Below, one piece after another: positions 49,905 to 58,448 of a stretch of DNA of 58,523 bases. The DNA is from Pseudomonas inefficax (GTDB lineage: Bacteria > Pseudomonadota > Gammaproteobacteria > Pseudomonadales > Pseudomonadaceae): contig NZ_OPYN01000075.1 of NCBI RefSeq assembly GCF_900277125.1, forward strand, positions 1-58,523, read 5' to 3'. Position 1 is the first letter of the stretch; every line of letters begins with the position of its first letter. Under the pieces are notes generated by a model, which was not told where the DNA came from, ran no database searches, and saw nothing but the letters and a program-made list of their open reading frames with translations. Made by a program: the position numbers and the translations under genes.

Positions 49905-50687
49905 TCAGCGCGTGGCAATCCAGATCAGCAACCCCGCCTGGAACACCGCAAACGCCACCAGGCAGGTAATGGTAAAGCGCAACCCGCTGTCTTCACGCTG
50001 GTACTTGGCTACCCGCTCATCCCGCTCACGCAGTTGCCCTTCCTTCTCCTGCAATTGCTGGTCAGCCTGCTGCAGCAGGCCGGCGGCATCCAGTATCTCC
50101 ACTCGCTGCAAGCGCTCGCTGTTCCACGCGCCCTTGAGCTGGCCCACCGTCATTTCCACGGTACGGCCCTTGAGGTGCTGGCTGTCCTCGTACTCCACCT
50201 CGATCCCCACCCCGCGCAGGCAGTGGTCACGACGCAGGCGTGAGTCTTCGTTCAGCGCATCCTTGCTCGGCAGTGCCATGCCCTCGATCCGGTAGTGCGA
50301 CCACTTGCGCTGCAGCCATTGCGCGGCCTGGGCCAGCAGAAAGCGGCCGATGCCACGGTTCAGCGGCTCCAGTTGCAGGCCATGTTCATTGCCAATGCGC
50401 ACCAGGCGCGTGGCGTGGTCGACGCGTATGTCCAGGCGGTTCTTTTCCTTGTGTACCTTCTGCCCGGGCAGCTGGACTTCCATGCGTAACAGGCTGTGGG
50501 CCTGGTCATGGCGCTCAGCATAGCCGAACTGCACAAAGCGCAGCGGCCGCGCGCCGGTGTTGCGGTCGGTGGGCAGGGCGGCCAGGCGCAACAGCTGGAA
50601 ATGTTCGACGGCCAGCTCGGCCCAGGGCAGGGCGGTGCTTTCCTCGGGCTCTTCGGCCGGCTCTACGGCGGCGGGGGCGGTTGTCAT
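49905..50687 (-). CDS. Hypothetical membrane-anchored protein with coiled coil and possible GNAT-like core
   Basis: This 260-residue protein has an acidic N-terminus, a globular part, a segment RGIGRFLLAQAAQWLQ followed by a beta-rich stretch that recalls the acetyl-CoA loop of GNAT folds, a coiled coil rich in Gln and Glu at about 203-228, and a C-terminal membrane segment (TITCLVAFAVFQAGLLIWIA). ATG 50687 has GAGGA upstream. The C-terminal anchor would leave the rest in the cytoplasm. The GNAT likeness is tentative; other families are possible. REP doublets flank it. Confidence 0.72.
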   Translation of the reverse strand: MTTAPAAVEPAEEPEESTALPWAELAVEHFQLLRLAALPTDRNTGARPLRFVQFGYAERHDQAHSLLRMEVQLPGQKVHKEKNRLDIRVDHATRLVRIGNEHGLQLEPLNRGIGRFLLAQAAQWLQRKWSHYRIEGMALPSKDALNEDSRLRRDHCLRGVGIEVEYEDSQHLKGRTVEMTVGQLKGAWNSERLQRVEILDAAGLLQQADQQLQEKEGQLRERDERVAKYQREDSGLRFTITCLVAFAVFQAGLLIWIATR

Positions 50688-50736
50688 CAGGGCTTGTCCT
50701 CAAGTGCGTGCCGGCTGCAAGAGGGGGCACTGCGTG

Positions 50737-50830
50737 CCCCTTTCGCGACGCAAGGCCGCTCCTACAGAGGATCGCGCATAGCAGAGACGACGCGTAACGC
50801 TGTAGGAGCGGCCTTGTGTCGCGAAGGGCC
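50737..50830. repeat. REP doublet 9 (GCGGC-stem class)
   Basis: Inverted units 50737-50769 (TTTCGCGACGCAAGGCCGCT) and 50801-50830 (GTAGGAGCGGCCTTGTGTCG). The spacer matches doublet 8 in reverse complement. Confidence 0.88.
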
Positions 50831-50901
50831 GCGCAGCGGCCCCAATTTTCGCCGTTATCCACCCTATCGGCAGAAGCGTCCAGGACCTGAGCCTATTTCC
50901 C

Positions 50902-51864
50902 TTACGCCGAAGGCAAATGCTGAATAAACGTCACAATCTGCTCGCCAAGTTCCCTGGCCAGCGGCAGTTCAGGGTTGAGGTAGCTTTCGCGCTGCTGGCT
51001 CATCGCCTTGGGGCTGATGCGCAGCATGTGGTTCATGCCATCGATCAGCACCAGTTGGGCGTCCGGCTTGGCCGCCTTCAGCCGTTCGGCGTCAACCACG
51101 CTCACCTGCACATCGTTGCGCCCCTGCACGATCAGCGCGGGCATGGGCAGCCGGGCAAAGGCCGCCGCCGGGTTCTGCTGGAACAGCGAAATCAGGTAGG
51201 GCTGCACGCTGGGGCGGAACACCTGGCGCAGCGGCGCCGGTACCTCCAGGCTGGTCTGCCCGGCCTGCAGGCGGTCGAGCAGGGCACTGCCGCCGGCCAG
51301 TTGCGCCGGCGGCAGGCGCTGGGCCAGTTGCTCGCGCAGCACCTCGGCCAGCGGCCGGCCGCTACCGGCCAGGGTAATCACCGCGCTGGCGCCGGCCTGC
51401 TCGGCCGCCAGGCTGGCGATCAGCGCGCCTTCGCTGTGGCCGATCAGGATCAACGGGCCGAAGCGTGGGTCGGCCTTGAGCTTGTGGCTCCAGGCGACCA
51501 CGTCCGCCACGTAGCGATCCACGCTGAGGTCACGCTCGTCGGGCGTGGCCGGCTGGCTGGCGGCCACCCCGCGCTTGTCGTAACGCACGCTGGCGATGTG
51601 CTCGCTGGCCAGCAGCAGGGCCAGGCGCTTGAGGTTGTCGACCCGGCCTGACGCCGGGTTGTTGCCGTCACGGTCGGTGGGGCCGGAGCCGGCGATGATC
51701 AGCACCACCGGCGGCGGGGTGGCCTGTTGCGGCAGCAGCAGGCTGCCGTGCAGCACGCCCTGGCCGGTGTCGAGGTCGATCGGGCGCTGCAGCACAGTTG
51801 GGGCGGCGGCTTGGGCCAGGCCGGTACACAGGAGGAAGAAGAGAGCGACGAGGCGCGACATCAT
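50902..51864 (-). CDS. Secreted or periplasmic alpha/beta hydrolase
   Basis: This 320-residue protein has a Sec signal peptide (SRLVALFFLLCTGLAQA) and an alpha/beta-hydrolase core: IAGSGPTDRDGNN near the oxyanion loop, the nucleophile elbow ILIGHSEGALIA, a likely Asp in VQGRNDVQVS and His in DGMNHML. It probably acts as an esterase or peptidase-like hydrolase in the periplasm. Two ATG codons are adjacent at the start and the ribosome site is weak. Substrate unknown. Confidence 0.88.
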   Translation of the reverse strand: MMSRLVALFFLLCTGLAQAAAPTVLQRPIDLDTGQGVLHGSLLLPQQATPPPVVLIIAGSGPTDRDGNNPASGRVDNLKRLALLLASEHIASVRYDKRGVAASQPATPDERDLSVDRYVADVVAWSHKLKADPRFGPLILIGHSEGALIASLAAEQAGASAVITLAGSGRPLAEVLREQLAQRLPPAQLAGGSALLDRLQAGQTSLEVPAPLRQVFRPSVQPYLISLFQQNPAAAFARLPMPALIVQGRNDVQVSVVDAERLKAAKPDAQLVLIDGMNHMLRISPKAMSQQRESYLNPELPLARELGEQIVTFIQHLPSA

Positions 51865-51936
51865 GCGGTACTACTTGGGGAGATGAAGGTTTGACCCAGC
51901 GTGCGTGGGAAGGTTCTCGGACCGTGCATGCAGGTT

Positions 51937-52077
51937 CGGCCTCTTCGCGGGTAAACCCGCTCCCACAGGGATCGCGCCAGCTTTTGGAAATTGAGCAAGA
52001 TAGTTGCCCACAGGTACAGCACAATTTTCGCATCTTGTGATGACTCTGTGGGAGCGGGTTTACCCGCGAAGAGGCCA
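51937..52077. repeat. REP doublet 10 (GCGGG-stem class), long spacer
   Basis: Inverted units 51937-51970 and 52044-52077. The spacer is about 73 bases, longer than the usual 30. It lies between the hydrolase start and aroC and so within the region that must hold promoters. Confidence 0.9.
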
Positions 52078-52145
52078 GCACAGGCGGTCAATCCATCTGT
52101 ATACTGCCGCTTTCGTTCACTTCAGGCAGATCTCGCGGAGCGTCC

Positions 52146-53237
52146 ATGTCCGGCAATACCTACGGCAAGCTGTTCACTGTCACCACCGCTGGCGAGAGCC
52201 ATGGCCCGGCGTTGGTCGCCATTGTCGATGGATGCCCACCGGGCCTGGAAATTTCCCTCGCCGACCTGCAGCACGACCTCGACCGGCGCAAGCCCGGCAC
52301 CAGCCGGCACACCACCCAGCGCCAGGAAGCCGACGAGGTGGAAATCCTCTCCGGCGTGTTCGAAGGCCGCACCACCGGCTGCTCGATCGGCCTGCTGATC
52401 CGCAACACCGACCAGAAGTCCAAGGACTACTCGGCGATCAAGGACCTGTTCCGCCCGGCCCACGCCGACTACACCTACCACCACAAGTACGGCATCCGCG
52501 ACTACCGCGGCGGTGGCCGCAGCTCGGCCCGCGAAACCGCCATGCGCGTGGCCGCCGGTGCCATCGCCAAGAAGTACCTGGCCACCCAGGGCATCACCGT
52601 GCGCGGCTACATGAGCCAGCTGGGCCCGATCGAAATCCCGTTCAAGACCTGGGAGTCGGTGGAGCAGAACGCTTTCTTCAGCCCTGACCCGAGCAAGGTA
52701 CCGGAGCTTGAGGCCTACATGGACGAGCTGCGTCGCGACCAGGACTCGGTGGGTGCCAAGATCACCGTGGTCGCCGAAGGCGTCATGCCGGGCCTGGGCG
52801 AGCCTATCTTCGACCGCCTGGACGCAGAACTTGCCCATGCGCTGATGAGCATCAACGCGGTCAAGGGCGTGGAAATCGGCGCCGGCTTCGCCAGCGTGGC
52901 CCAGCGCGGCACCGAGCACCGTGACGAAATGACGCCGGAAGGCTTCCTCAGCAACAATGCGGGCGGCATCCTCGGCGGTATTTCCTCGGGCCAGCCGATC
53001 GTTGCCCACCTGGCGCTGAAGCCGACCTCCAGCATTACCACCCCGGGGCGCTCCATCGATGTCGACGGCAACCCGGTGGACGTCATCACCAAAGGCCGCC
53101 ACGACCCGTGCGTGGGCATCCGCGCCACGCCGATCGCCGAGGCGATGATGGCTATCGTGCTGATGGACCATCTGCTGCGCCACCGCGCGCAGAATGCCGA
53201 TGTGAAGGTGAATACCCCGGTGCTGGGCCAGCTCTGA
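52146..53237 (+). CDS. aroC: Chorismate synthase
   Basis: This 363-residue enzyme makes chorismate from EPSP with reduced FMN, the last step of the shikimate pathway. It has [11 protein letters not shown] with His19, [14 protein letters not shown] and the C-terminal [20 protein letters not shown] 52146 follows a GGAG site. It precedes an MFS/cupin pair but is separated from it by a REP doublet. Length and motifs are complete. Confidence 0.97.
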   Translation: MSGNTYGKLFTVTTAGESHGPALVAIVDGCPPGLEISLADLQHDLDRRKPGTSRHTTQRQEADEVEILSGVFEGRTTGCSIGLLIRNTDQKSKDYSAIKDLFRPAHADYTYHHKYGIRDYRGGGRSSARETAMRVAAGAIAKKYLATQGITVRGYMSQLGPIEIPFKTWESVEQNAFFSPDPSKVPELEAYMDELRRDQDSVGAKITVVAEGVMPGLGEPIFDRLDAELAHALMSINAVKGVEIGAGFASVAQRGTEHRDEMTPEGFLSNNAGGILGGISSGQPIVAHLALKPTSSITTPGRSIDVDGNPVDVITKGRHDPCVGIRATPIAEAMMAIVLMDHLLRHRAQNADVKVNTPVLGQL

Positions 53238-53248
53238 TTCGCCAGTAC

Positions 53249-53345
53249 TGGCCTCTTCGCGGGTAAACCCGCTCCCACAGGAATATCACTAGGCCTGAGG
53301 GCAGTGAGGTACCTGTGGGAGCGGGTGCACCCGCGAAGAGGCCGG
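53249..53345. repeat. REP doublet 11 (GCGGG-stem class)
   Basis: Inverted units 53249-53282 and 53312-53345 around the spacer ATATCACTAGGCCTGAGGGC, similar to doublets 6, 7 and 13. Confidence 0.92.
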
Positions 53346-53370
53346 CACAGGTCCCCACAAGGCCACCCCC

Positions 53371-54525
53371 ATGCAACCAATCCCCTACTGGCGCCTGTCC
53401 AGCTTCTACCTGTTCTACTTCGCCCTGCTCGGTTCCACAGCCCCGTTCCTGGCGCTGTACTTCGACCACCTGGGCTTCTCTGCGGCACGCATCGGCGAGC
53501 TGGTGGCCATTCCGATGTTGATGCGCTGCATCGCCCCCAACCTGTGGGGCTGGCTGGGCGACCGCACCGGCCAGCGCCTGCTGATCGTGCGCCTGGGCGC
53601 GCTATCTACCCTGGCCACCTTCGCCCTGATCTTCCTTGGCAAAAGCTACGCTTGGCTGGCGCTGGTCATGGCCCTGCACGCGTTCTTCTGGCATGCGGTG
53701 CTACCGCAGTTCGAGGTCATCACCCTGGCCCACCTGCACGGGCAGACCGCGCGCTACAGCCAGGTGCGCCTGTGGGGCTCGATCGGCTTCATCCTCACCG
53801 TGGTCGGCCTGGGCCGGCTGTTCGAATGGCTGAGCCTGGATATCTACCCGGTGGCGCTGGTCACGATCATGGCCGGCATCGTCGCCGCCAGCCTGTGGGT
53901 GCCCAATGCCCAGCCAGCGGAGCAGGGCGAGCGCAGCGGCGCGGGTGGTTTTCTGCAGCAGCTTCGGGCACCCGGGGTGGTCGCGTTCTACGCCTGCGTG
54001 GCCCTGATGCAGCTCAGTCACGGGCCGTACTACACCTTCCTCACCCTGCACCTGGAACACTTGGGCTATGCCCGGGGTGCCATCGGTTTGCTGTGGGCAC
54101 TGGGGGTGGTGGCCGAAGTACTGGTGTTCATGGCCATGAGCCGCATCTTCGCGCGCTTTTCGGTACAGCGGGTGCTGCTGGCCAGCTTCGTGCTGGCGGC
54201 GCTGCGCTGGCTGTTGCTGGGCAACCTGGCCGATGAGCCGGCGGTGCTGGTTTTCGCCCAGGTGTTGCACGCGGCCACCTTCGGCTGCTTCCATGCTGCC
54301 AGCATCGCTTTCGTCCAGGCCAGCTTCGGCGCCCGCCAGCAGGGCCAGGGCCAGGCGCTTTATGCGGCGCTGTCGGGCACTGGGGGTGCGCTGGGGGCGT
54401 TGTATTCGGGCTACAGCTGGAAACTGCTGGGCCCAACCTTCACCTTTGGTATGGCCAGTGCCGCAGCCTTGGCTGCAGCCGTTATCATTACCCTTTGTTC
54501 GCAACCGACCAGGACCCGCCCCTGA
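53371..54525 (+). CDS. MFS transporter, phenylpropionate permease-like (HcaT type)
   Basis: This 384-residue protein has about twelve membrane segments, starts MQPIPYWRLSSFYLFYFALL and has TAPFLALYFDHLGFSAARIG and ARYSQVRLWGSIGFILTVVG, typical of the HcaT/LacY-like MFS_1 group. Its stop overlaps the next gene's ATG, so the two form an operon. The start lies 26 bases after a REP unit. The substrate is unknown; the partner gene suggests a link to methionine salvage or a small organic compound. Confidence 0.88.
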   Translation: MQPIPYWRLSSFYLFYFALLGSTAPFLALYFDHLGFSAARIGELVAIPMLMRCIAPNLWGWLGDRTGQRLLIVRLGALSTLATFALIFLGKSYAWLALVMALHAFFWHAVLPQFEVITLAHLHGQTARYSQVRLWGSIGFILTVVGLGRLFEWLSLDIYPVALVTIMAGIVAASLWVPNAQPAEQGERSGAGGFLQQLRAPGVVAFYACVALMQLSHGPYYTFLTLHLEHLGYARGAIGLLWALGVVAEVLVFMAMSRIFARFSVQRVLLASFVLAALRWLLLGNLADEPAVLVFAQVLHAATFGCFHAASIAFVQASFGARQQGQGQALYAALSGTGGALGALYSGYSWKLLGPTFTFGMASAAALAAAVIITLCSQPTRTRP

Positions 54526-55061
54526 TGAGCATTCTCTGCGTTTTCCACCCCTCCAGCCCGGACCTGCCGAACAAGGTGCTGACCCACCACGACGACATCG
54601 CCGTCACCCTGGCCGAGCAGGGCGTGCGCTTTGCCCATGCCGAGCATGGCCTGCGGGTGCGCCCGGGCACGGCTCAGGACGAGGTGCTGGAGGCCTGTCG
54701 CGATCACCTGGACCAGTTGATGACCGCGCATGGCAGCAAGGCCTTCGTGGTGCTCAACCGTGATGGTGAGGCCCCGGCGCAGGTAGATGTGCGCGATGAG
54801 CATGTGCATGACGCCGACGAGGTGTTTGCCGTGGTCAGCGGGCGGGCGCAGGTTGGCCTGCGTGTGGGGGAATGGGTGTATTCGGTATTGTGTGAAAAGG
54901 GTGACCAGTTGGCGGTGCCAGCGGGGACCCGGCGCTGGGTCGAGCTGGGCGATGCACCGTTTTGCCTGGCGTTGCGGTTGTATGGCAGCGAGCAGGGCAT
55001 GCAGCCGAAGTTTACCGGCGATGTGACTGCGCGGGCGTTCCTGGGCATTGATGAGTTGTGA
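54525..55061 (+). CDS. Acireductone dioxygenase-family cupin lacking one metal-binding His
   Basis: This 178-residue protein resembles MtnD: SSPDLPNKVLTHHDDIAVTL at the N-terminus and a cupin with His93, His95 and Glu99 (DEHVHDADEVF). The fourth ligand, His in PAGTxHW of active enzymes, is Arg137 here (PAGTRRWVE, codon CGC at 54933-54935). It is probably a diverged paralogue with altered or lost activity. It overlaps the MFS gene by TGATG. No other methionine-salvage genes are near. It could bind a ligand or metal in another way. Confidence 0.87.
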   Translation: MSILCVFHPSSPDLPNKVLTHHDDIAVTLAEQGVRFAHAEHGLRVRPGTAQDEVLEACRDHLDQLMTAHGSKAFVVLNRDGEAPAQVDVRDEHVHDADEVFAVVSGRAQVGLRVGEWVYSVLCEKGDQLAVPAGTRRWVELGDAPFCLALRLYGSEQGMQPKFTGDVTARAFLGIDEL

Positions 55062-55070
55062 TGGCTTTTC

Positions 55071-55152
55071 CGACCTCTTCGCAGCACAAGGCTACTCCTA
55101 CAGGGCCAGTGTCACCGGTACCTGTAGGAGCAGCCTTGCGCTGCGAAGAGGC
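55071..55152. repeat. REP doublet 12 (GCAGC-stem class)
   Basis: Inverted units 55071-55104 and 55121-55152 (TGTAGGAGCAGCCTTGCGCT) separated by only about 16 bases. It lies between convergent genes. Confidence 0.88.
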
Positions 55153-55172
55153 CAGATCACCCAACCCAAAAC

Positions 55173-55445
55173 TTAGCGATAGGTCGGCAAGGCAAACCGC
55201 TGCTGGCTCTGCAGCATCGAAATCACTGGCAACTCGCTGGCCTGCTCGGCCAGATCCCGGCGGATGGCGCTGATCGCCCACGAAAGCTGCTCGGCGCTGT
55301 GCAGTTGCGCATAGGTCAGCACCCGGCGGGTGACCTTGCCGTCAGCAGCGCGCAGGGTCAGCATCACCCCGCCGTCGGGGCGGGCCTGGGTATCCACCTG
55401 ATAGGCCGAAAATACCGAAACGAACTTTTCCTGGATGAGGTCCAT
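55173..55445 (-). CDS. DUF3509 protein
   Basis: This 90-residue soluble protein starts MDLIQEKFVSVFSAYQVDTQ and has DGGVMLTLRAADGKVTRRVL and a helical C-terminus with AISAIRRDLAE, the pattern of DUF3509 proteins, which are mostly restricted to Pseudomonas. ATG 55445 has CAGGAG six bases upstream; the frame to 55475 is less likely. Function unknown. The long intergenic region upstream holds an operator-like array shared with the divergent ankyrin gene. Confidence 0.85.
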   Translation of the reverse strand: MDLIQEKFVSVFSAYQVDTQARPDGGVMLTLRAADGKVTRRVLTYAQLHSAEQLSWAISAIRRDLAEQASELPVISMLQSQQRFALPTYR

Positions 55446-55567
55446 ATCAACTCCTGGCTGTTGCGTGGCAGACATGAGTTGATGTTTGCAGTGACCGTGC
55501 CAGGATGTTTTTTCTAGAAAAGGTCTTAAAATTCAGGTAGTTACGTTTAATTTTCTGAGGCTCTGTC

Positions 55568-55611
55568 GTGCAACCTGCACGGTCGTGCATTTTGCACAGT
55601 GCATATTGCAC
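55568..55611. promoter_or_regulatory. Three tandem GTGCA-N3-TGCAC inverted repeats
   Basis: Perfect 5-base inverted repeats with 3-base spacers lie at 55568-55580, 55585-55597 and 55599-55611 (spacers ACC, TTT and TAT). Starts are 17 and 14 bases apart. They sit in the 265-base region between the divergent DUF3509 and ankyrin genes, 100 bases before the ankyrin ATG. The pattern suggests cooperative binding of a dimeric regulator, which is not identified. Confidence 0.65.
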
Positions 55612-55710
55612 GACCCGCCGCCAACTATCGGCCCGATAGAATCTGAACCTTTGACCCGGCAGCCTTGCCTGACAAAAACTTGGGCAACGATTTCTGCCAG
55701 GAGGTTCCAA

Positions 55711-56235
55711 ATGTCCAGCCAACCCACGCCCGCCACCATGACCGACGACGAAACAGCCGCCTTTGCCGAGCAGGTGTTCGAGCGTGCCCGCCAGGGCGAT
55801 GCCGAGATGCTCGGGCGCCTGCTGGCCAGCGGCCTGCCGCCCAACTTGCGCAACCACAAGGGGGACACTCTGCTGATGCTGGCCAGCTACCATGGCCACC
55901 ACGATGCAGTGCGGGTGCTGCTGGCGCATGGCGCCGACCCGCTGATTGCCAACGATAACGGCCAGCTGCCCATCGCCGGCGCTGCGTTCAAGGGCGACCT
56001 GGCCATGATCCGCCTGTTGCTGGAGCACGGCGTACCGGTGGATGCCGCCGCGCAGGATGGCCGCACCGCGCTGATGCTGGCGGCCATGTTCAACCGCAGC
56101 GAAATCCTCGACTACCTGCTGGCCCAGGGTGCCGACCCGGCCCGTCAGGATGCCCGTGGTTCCACCGCGCTGATGGCAGCGCAAACCATGGGCGCCGTGG
56201 ACGCCGCAGCGCGCCTGCAAGTGCTGGCCGGCTAA
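55711..56235 (+). CDS. Ankyrin repeat protein
   Basis: This 174-residue protein has about four ankyrin repeats, visible as GDTLLMLASYHGHHDAVRVL, GQLPIAGAAFKGDLAMIRLL, GRTALMLAAMFNRSEILDYL and a shorter last repeat, each followed by AxGADP-like turns. No signal peptide is seen, so it is probably cytoplasmic and mediates protein contacts. ATG 55711 has a strong CAGGAGG site. It resembles AnkB-type proteins that lie near catalases in other pseudomonads, but no catalase gene is present. The upstream triple repeat suggests tight regulation. Confidence 0.92.
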   Translation: MSSQPTPATMTDDETAAFAEQVFERARQGDAEMLGRLLASGLPPNLRNHKGDTLLMLASYHGHHDAVRVLLAHGADPLIANDNGQLPIAGAAFKGDLAMIRLLLEHGVPVDAAAQDGRTALMLAAMFNRSEILDYLLAQGADPARQDARGSTALMAAQTMGAVDAAARLQVLAG

Positions 56236-56295
56236 CCGCAAGGGGGCATTTGCGGCTATCCTTGGCGACTTTTCACCCGTCGCAGGCCCCCTTTC

Positions 56296-56826
56296 ATGAA
56301 AACTCAGTTGCTCGAATTCATCCGCCTCATTGCCGCTGGCTGCATGCGTGAGGAAGACATCGAGCGCATCGCCGACGAGGCCGCCCAGGCCTACGCCGAC
56401 CCCGCCGCCTTCCTGTCCGCCAACCCCGACATCAACTACGACGACAGCTTCCCCATCCCCCTGGGCGAATGGGTGGTGCTGGGCAGCCTGCCGGACACCG
56501 TGGTGTTCCAGGCCGACAGCTACCAGGAGCTGTTCCAGCAGATCAGCGATTCGTTCGACCAGAGCGTGCCGTTCACCCTCAAGCCCAAGCAACTGGCCCG
56601 CACCGAGCCGCTGACCGCACTCAACCGCATCCAGGTGCAGATGGGGGCGCTGAACAAAGAGGCGGGTGGTTATGTGCTGCTCAACTTCAGCCAGTTGCTG
56701 GATGACGAGCTGCAGATGGTGATGGTGGGGCAGAACGACCTGGCGCGGGTGCTGGAGCTGGGGGCAGAGGTGGGGATCAAGGTCGAGCCTGCCCTGGAGG
56801 CCCTGAAGGTGGCCGTACACGTCTGA
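56296..56826 (+). CDS. Conserved hypothetical acidic protein
   Basis: This 176-residue protein has no signal or membrane segment, is acidic (EEDIERIADEAAQAYADPAA), and has a mixed alpha/beta pattern with IPLGEWVVLGSLPDTVVFQA. ATG 56296 follows the ankyrin stop by 60 bases on the same strand; its ribosome site is weak. The family is not recognised. Codon use is like that of neighbouring backbone genes, so it is probably a real native gene. Confidence 0.78.
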   Translation: MKTQLLEFIRLIAAGCMREEDIERIADEAAQAYADPAAFLSANPDINYDDSFPIPLGEWVVLGSLPDTVVFQADSYQELFQQISDSFDQSVPFTLKPKQLARTEPLTALNRIQVQMGALNKEAGGYVLLNFSQLLDDELQMVMVGQNDLARVLELGAEVGIKVEPALEALKVAVHV

Positions 56827-56836
56827 TTTTGCGTTT

Positions 56837-56931
56837 GCTTCTTCGCGGGTAAACCCGCTCCCACAGGGATATCACTCCCCTCAGGCCCAGTGATATCCCT
56901 GTGGGAGCGGGTTTACCCGCGAAGTGGCCGG
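56837..56931. repeat. REP doublet 13 (GCGGG-stem class)
   Basis: Inverted units 56837-56868 and 56897-56931 around a near-palindromic spacer (ATATCACTCCCCTCAGGCCC then AGTGATAT). It lies between convergent genes. Confidence 0.92.
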
Positions 56932-56949
56932 CACAGGCAGCTTCAAGCT

Positions 56950-57888
56950 TCAGCCCAGCGCAGTATCCAGGAACATCATCACCGCAAACCCCCCCATCAA
57001 CCCCAGGGTCGCCGCCGTCTGGTGCCCATTGCGGTGGGTTTCGGGAATCACCTCGTGGCTCACCACAAAGATCATCGCCCCCGCCGCCAGCCCCATGCTC
57101 ACCGGGTAGGCCAGGGCAAAGCCGGTCGAAATCCCCAGGCCGATCACCGCACCCAGCGGCTCCATCAGCCCCGACCCGATCGCCACCAGCGCGGCCTTCA
57201 GGTTCGACAACCCGGTAGCGCGCAGTGCCAGCGCCACGGCCAGCCCCTCGGGGATGTCCTGGATGGCGATGGCGCTGGTTAGCGGCAGGCCGATGTTCAT
57301 GTCGCCATTGGCAAAACTCACGCCAATGGCCATGCCCTCAGGCAGGTTGTGCAGGGTAATCGCCAGCACGAACAACCACACCCGGCTGATGCGCTCGGCT
57401 TCTGGGCCACAAGGGCCGGTGCTCTCGTGTTCATGCGGGGTAAAGCGATCCAGGCCGAGCATCAGCAGCACGCCCAGGCCCATGCCCAGCACCACGGTGA
57501 AGGCCGCGGCCGGGCCGTTGCCGGTGATTTCGCGGGCGGCGTCCAGGCCTGGCAGAATCAGCGAAAACGAACTGGCCGCCAGCATCATGCCGGCGGCAAA
57601 GCCCAGCATCACATCCTGGGTGCGTGCCCTGACATCGCGCAGCACCACCGCCAGCACCGCGCCCAGCGCCGTGGCGCCAAAGCCGGACAGCCCGCCCAGT
57701 GCGGCCAGGTGAAGATTATCGGCGTGATCGCCGTTCACCGCGTTCCACAGGCTTGCCCCCAGCAGTACCAGTACCACCAGCATGCTCAGGGCAAGGCCTG
57801 CACCGATCCAGGGGTTGTCGTGCATCTGTTGGCGCCAGGCGCTGATAGGCGAGGGCAGGGCAACGCTGGGGGTATTTGCGGGTGGCAT
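56950..57888 (-). CDS. ZIP-family metal transporter (GufA type)
   Basis: This 312-residue inner-membrane protein has about eight membrane segments and the metal-binding motifs LHNLPEGMAIG and IQDIPEGLAVAL in the two central helices, with a His/Glu-containing loop (TPHEHESTGP). ZIP proteins move zinc and other divalent metals into the cytoplasm. ATG 57888 has GAGGTC upstream. No Zur box was recognised upstream. The 126-base gap to the next gene is divergent and probably holds both promoters. Confidence 0.92.
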   Translation of the reverse strand: MPPANTPSVALPSPISAWRQQMHDNPWIGAGLALSMLVVLVLLGASLWNAVNGDHADNLHLAALGGLSGFGATALGAVLAVVLRDVRARTQDVMLGFAAGMMLAASSFSLILPGLDAAREITGNGPAAAFTVVLGMGLGVLLMLGLDRFTPHEHESTGPCGPEAERISRVWLFVLAITLHNLPEGMAIGVSFANGDMNIGLPLTSAIAIQDIPEGLAVALALRATGLSNLKAALVAIGSGLMEPLGAVIGLGISTGFALAYPVSMGLAAGAMIFVVSHEVIPETHRNGHQTAATLGLMGGFAVMMFLDTALG

Positions 57889-58014
57889 GACGACCTCGAA
57901 ATCGATGGATACAGCAGTTTAAGCAGTGACCCGCACAAACGGCCAAGGATTCCCTTCTATTGACGTGATAGCTGACTATGCTGTGCAGCAAAAGCCTTTG
58001 ACAGGAGTTTTGGC

Positions 58015-58206
58015 ATGGGGTCGACGTTCAACAGCCTGGTCGGGCTGATCATTCTGGCGCTGGATATCTGGGCCATCCTCAATGTGATCAAGAGTGGCAG
58101 CGAAGTGGGCATCAAGGTGTTGTGGATACTGCTGATCGCCTTGCTGCCGGTGGTGGGCCTGGTGATCTGGGCGATCGCCGGGCCGCGGGGGAATGTGCGG
58201 ATCTGA
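58015..58206 (+). CDS. PLDc_N-domain small membrane protein
   Basis: This 63-residue protein has two hydrophobic segments (LVGLIILALDIWAIL and VLWILLIALLPVVGLVIW) and the ending AGPRGNVRI. This is the PLDc_N (phospholipase D nuclease N-terminal-like) pattern of very small membrane proteins. ATG 58015 has CAGGAG upstream. Function unknown. Confidence 0.85.
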   Translation: MGSTFNSLVGLIILALDIWAILNVIKSGSEVGIKVLWILLIALLPVVGLVIWAIAGPRGNVRI

Positions 58207-58216
58207 AATGCCTGTG

Positions 58217-58313
58217 CTGGCCTCTTCGCGGGTAAACCCGCTCCCACAGGTAGATCACCAGACCCGAGAGCGATGATATCCCTGTGGGAGCGGGCGTGCC
58301 CGCGAAGAGGCCG
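58217..58313. repeat. REP doublet 14 (GCGGG-stem class)
   Basis: Inverted units 58217-58250 and 58279-58313; the second has the GCGGGCGTGCCCGC stem. The spacer carries TAGATCACCAGACCCGAGAG. Confidence 0.92.
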
Positions 58314-58448
58314 TAACAGACAAAAACGGCAACACCCCCGTGACAAAATTTTCACATTGGTTTAAACAGAATCCGCACCCGCACAATGCTGCGTTGGTAT
58401 ACACCTGCGCCATCTCCGCAAACCCGCAATCCTAGGACCTTCCCATTC

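Noticed and set aside
52122..53183. 353-codon open frame antisense to aroC
   Set aside because: aroC is unmistakable and the antisense product has no recognisable pattern.
34121..58313. REP arrays considered as a CRISPR array
   Set aside because: Units are palindromic, alternate in orientation, occur in pairs in many gene gaps and lack regular spacers or cas genes.
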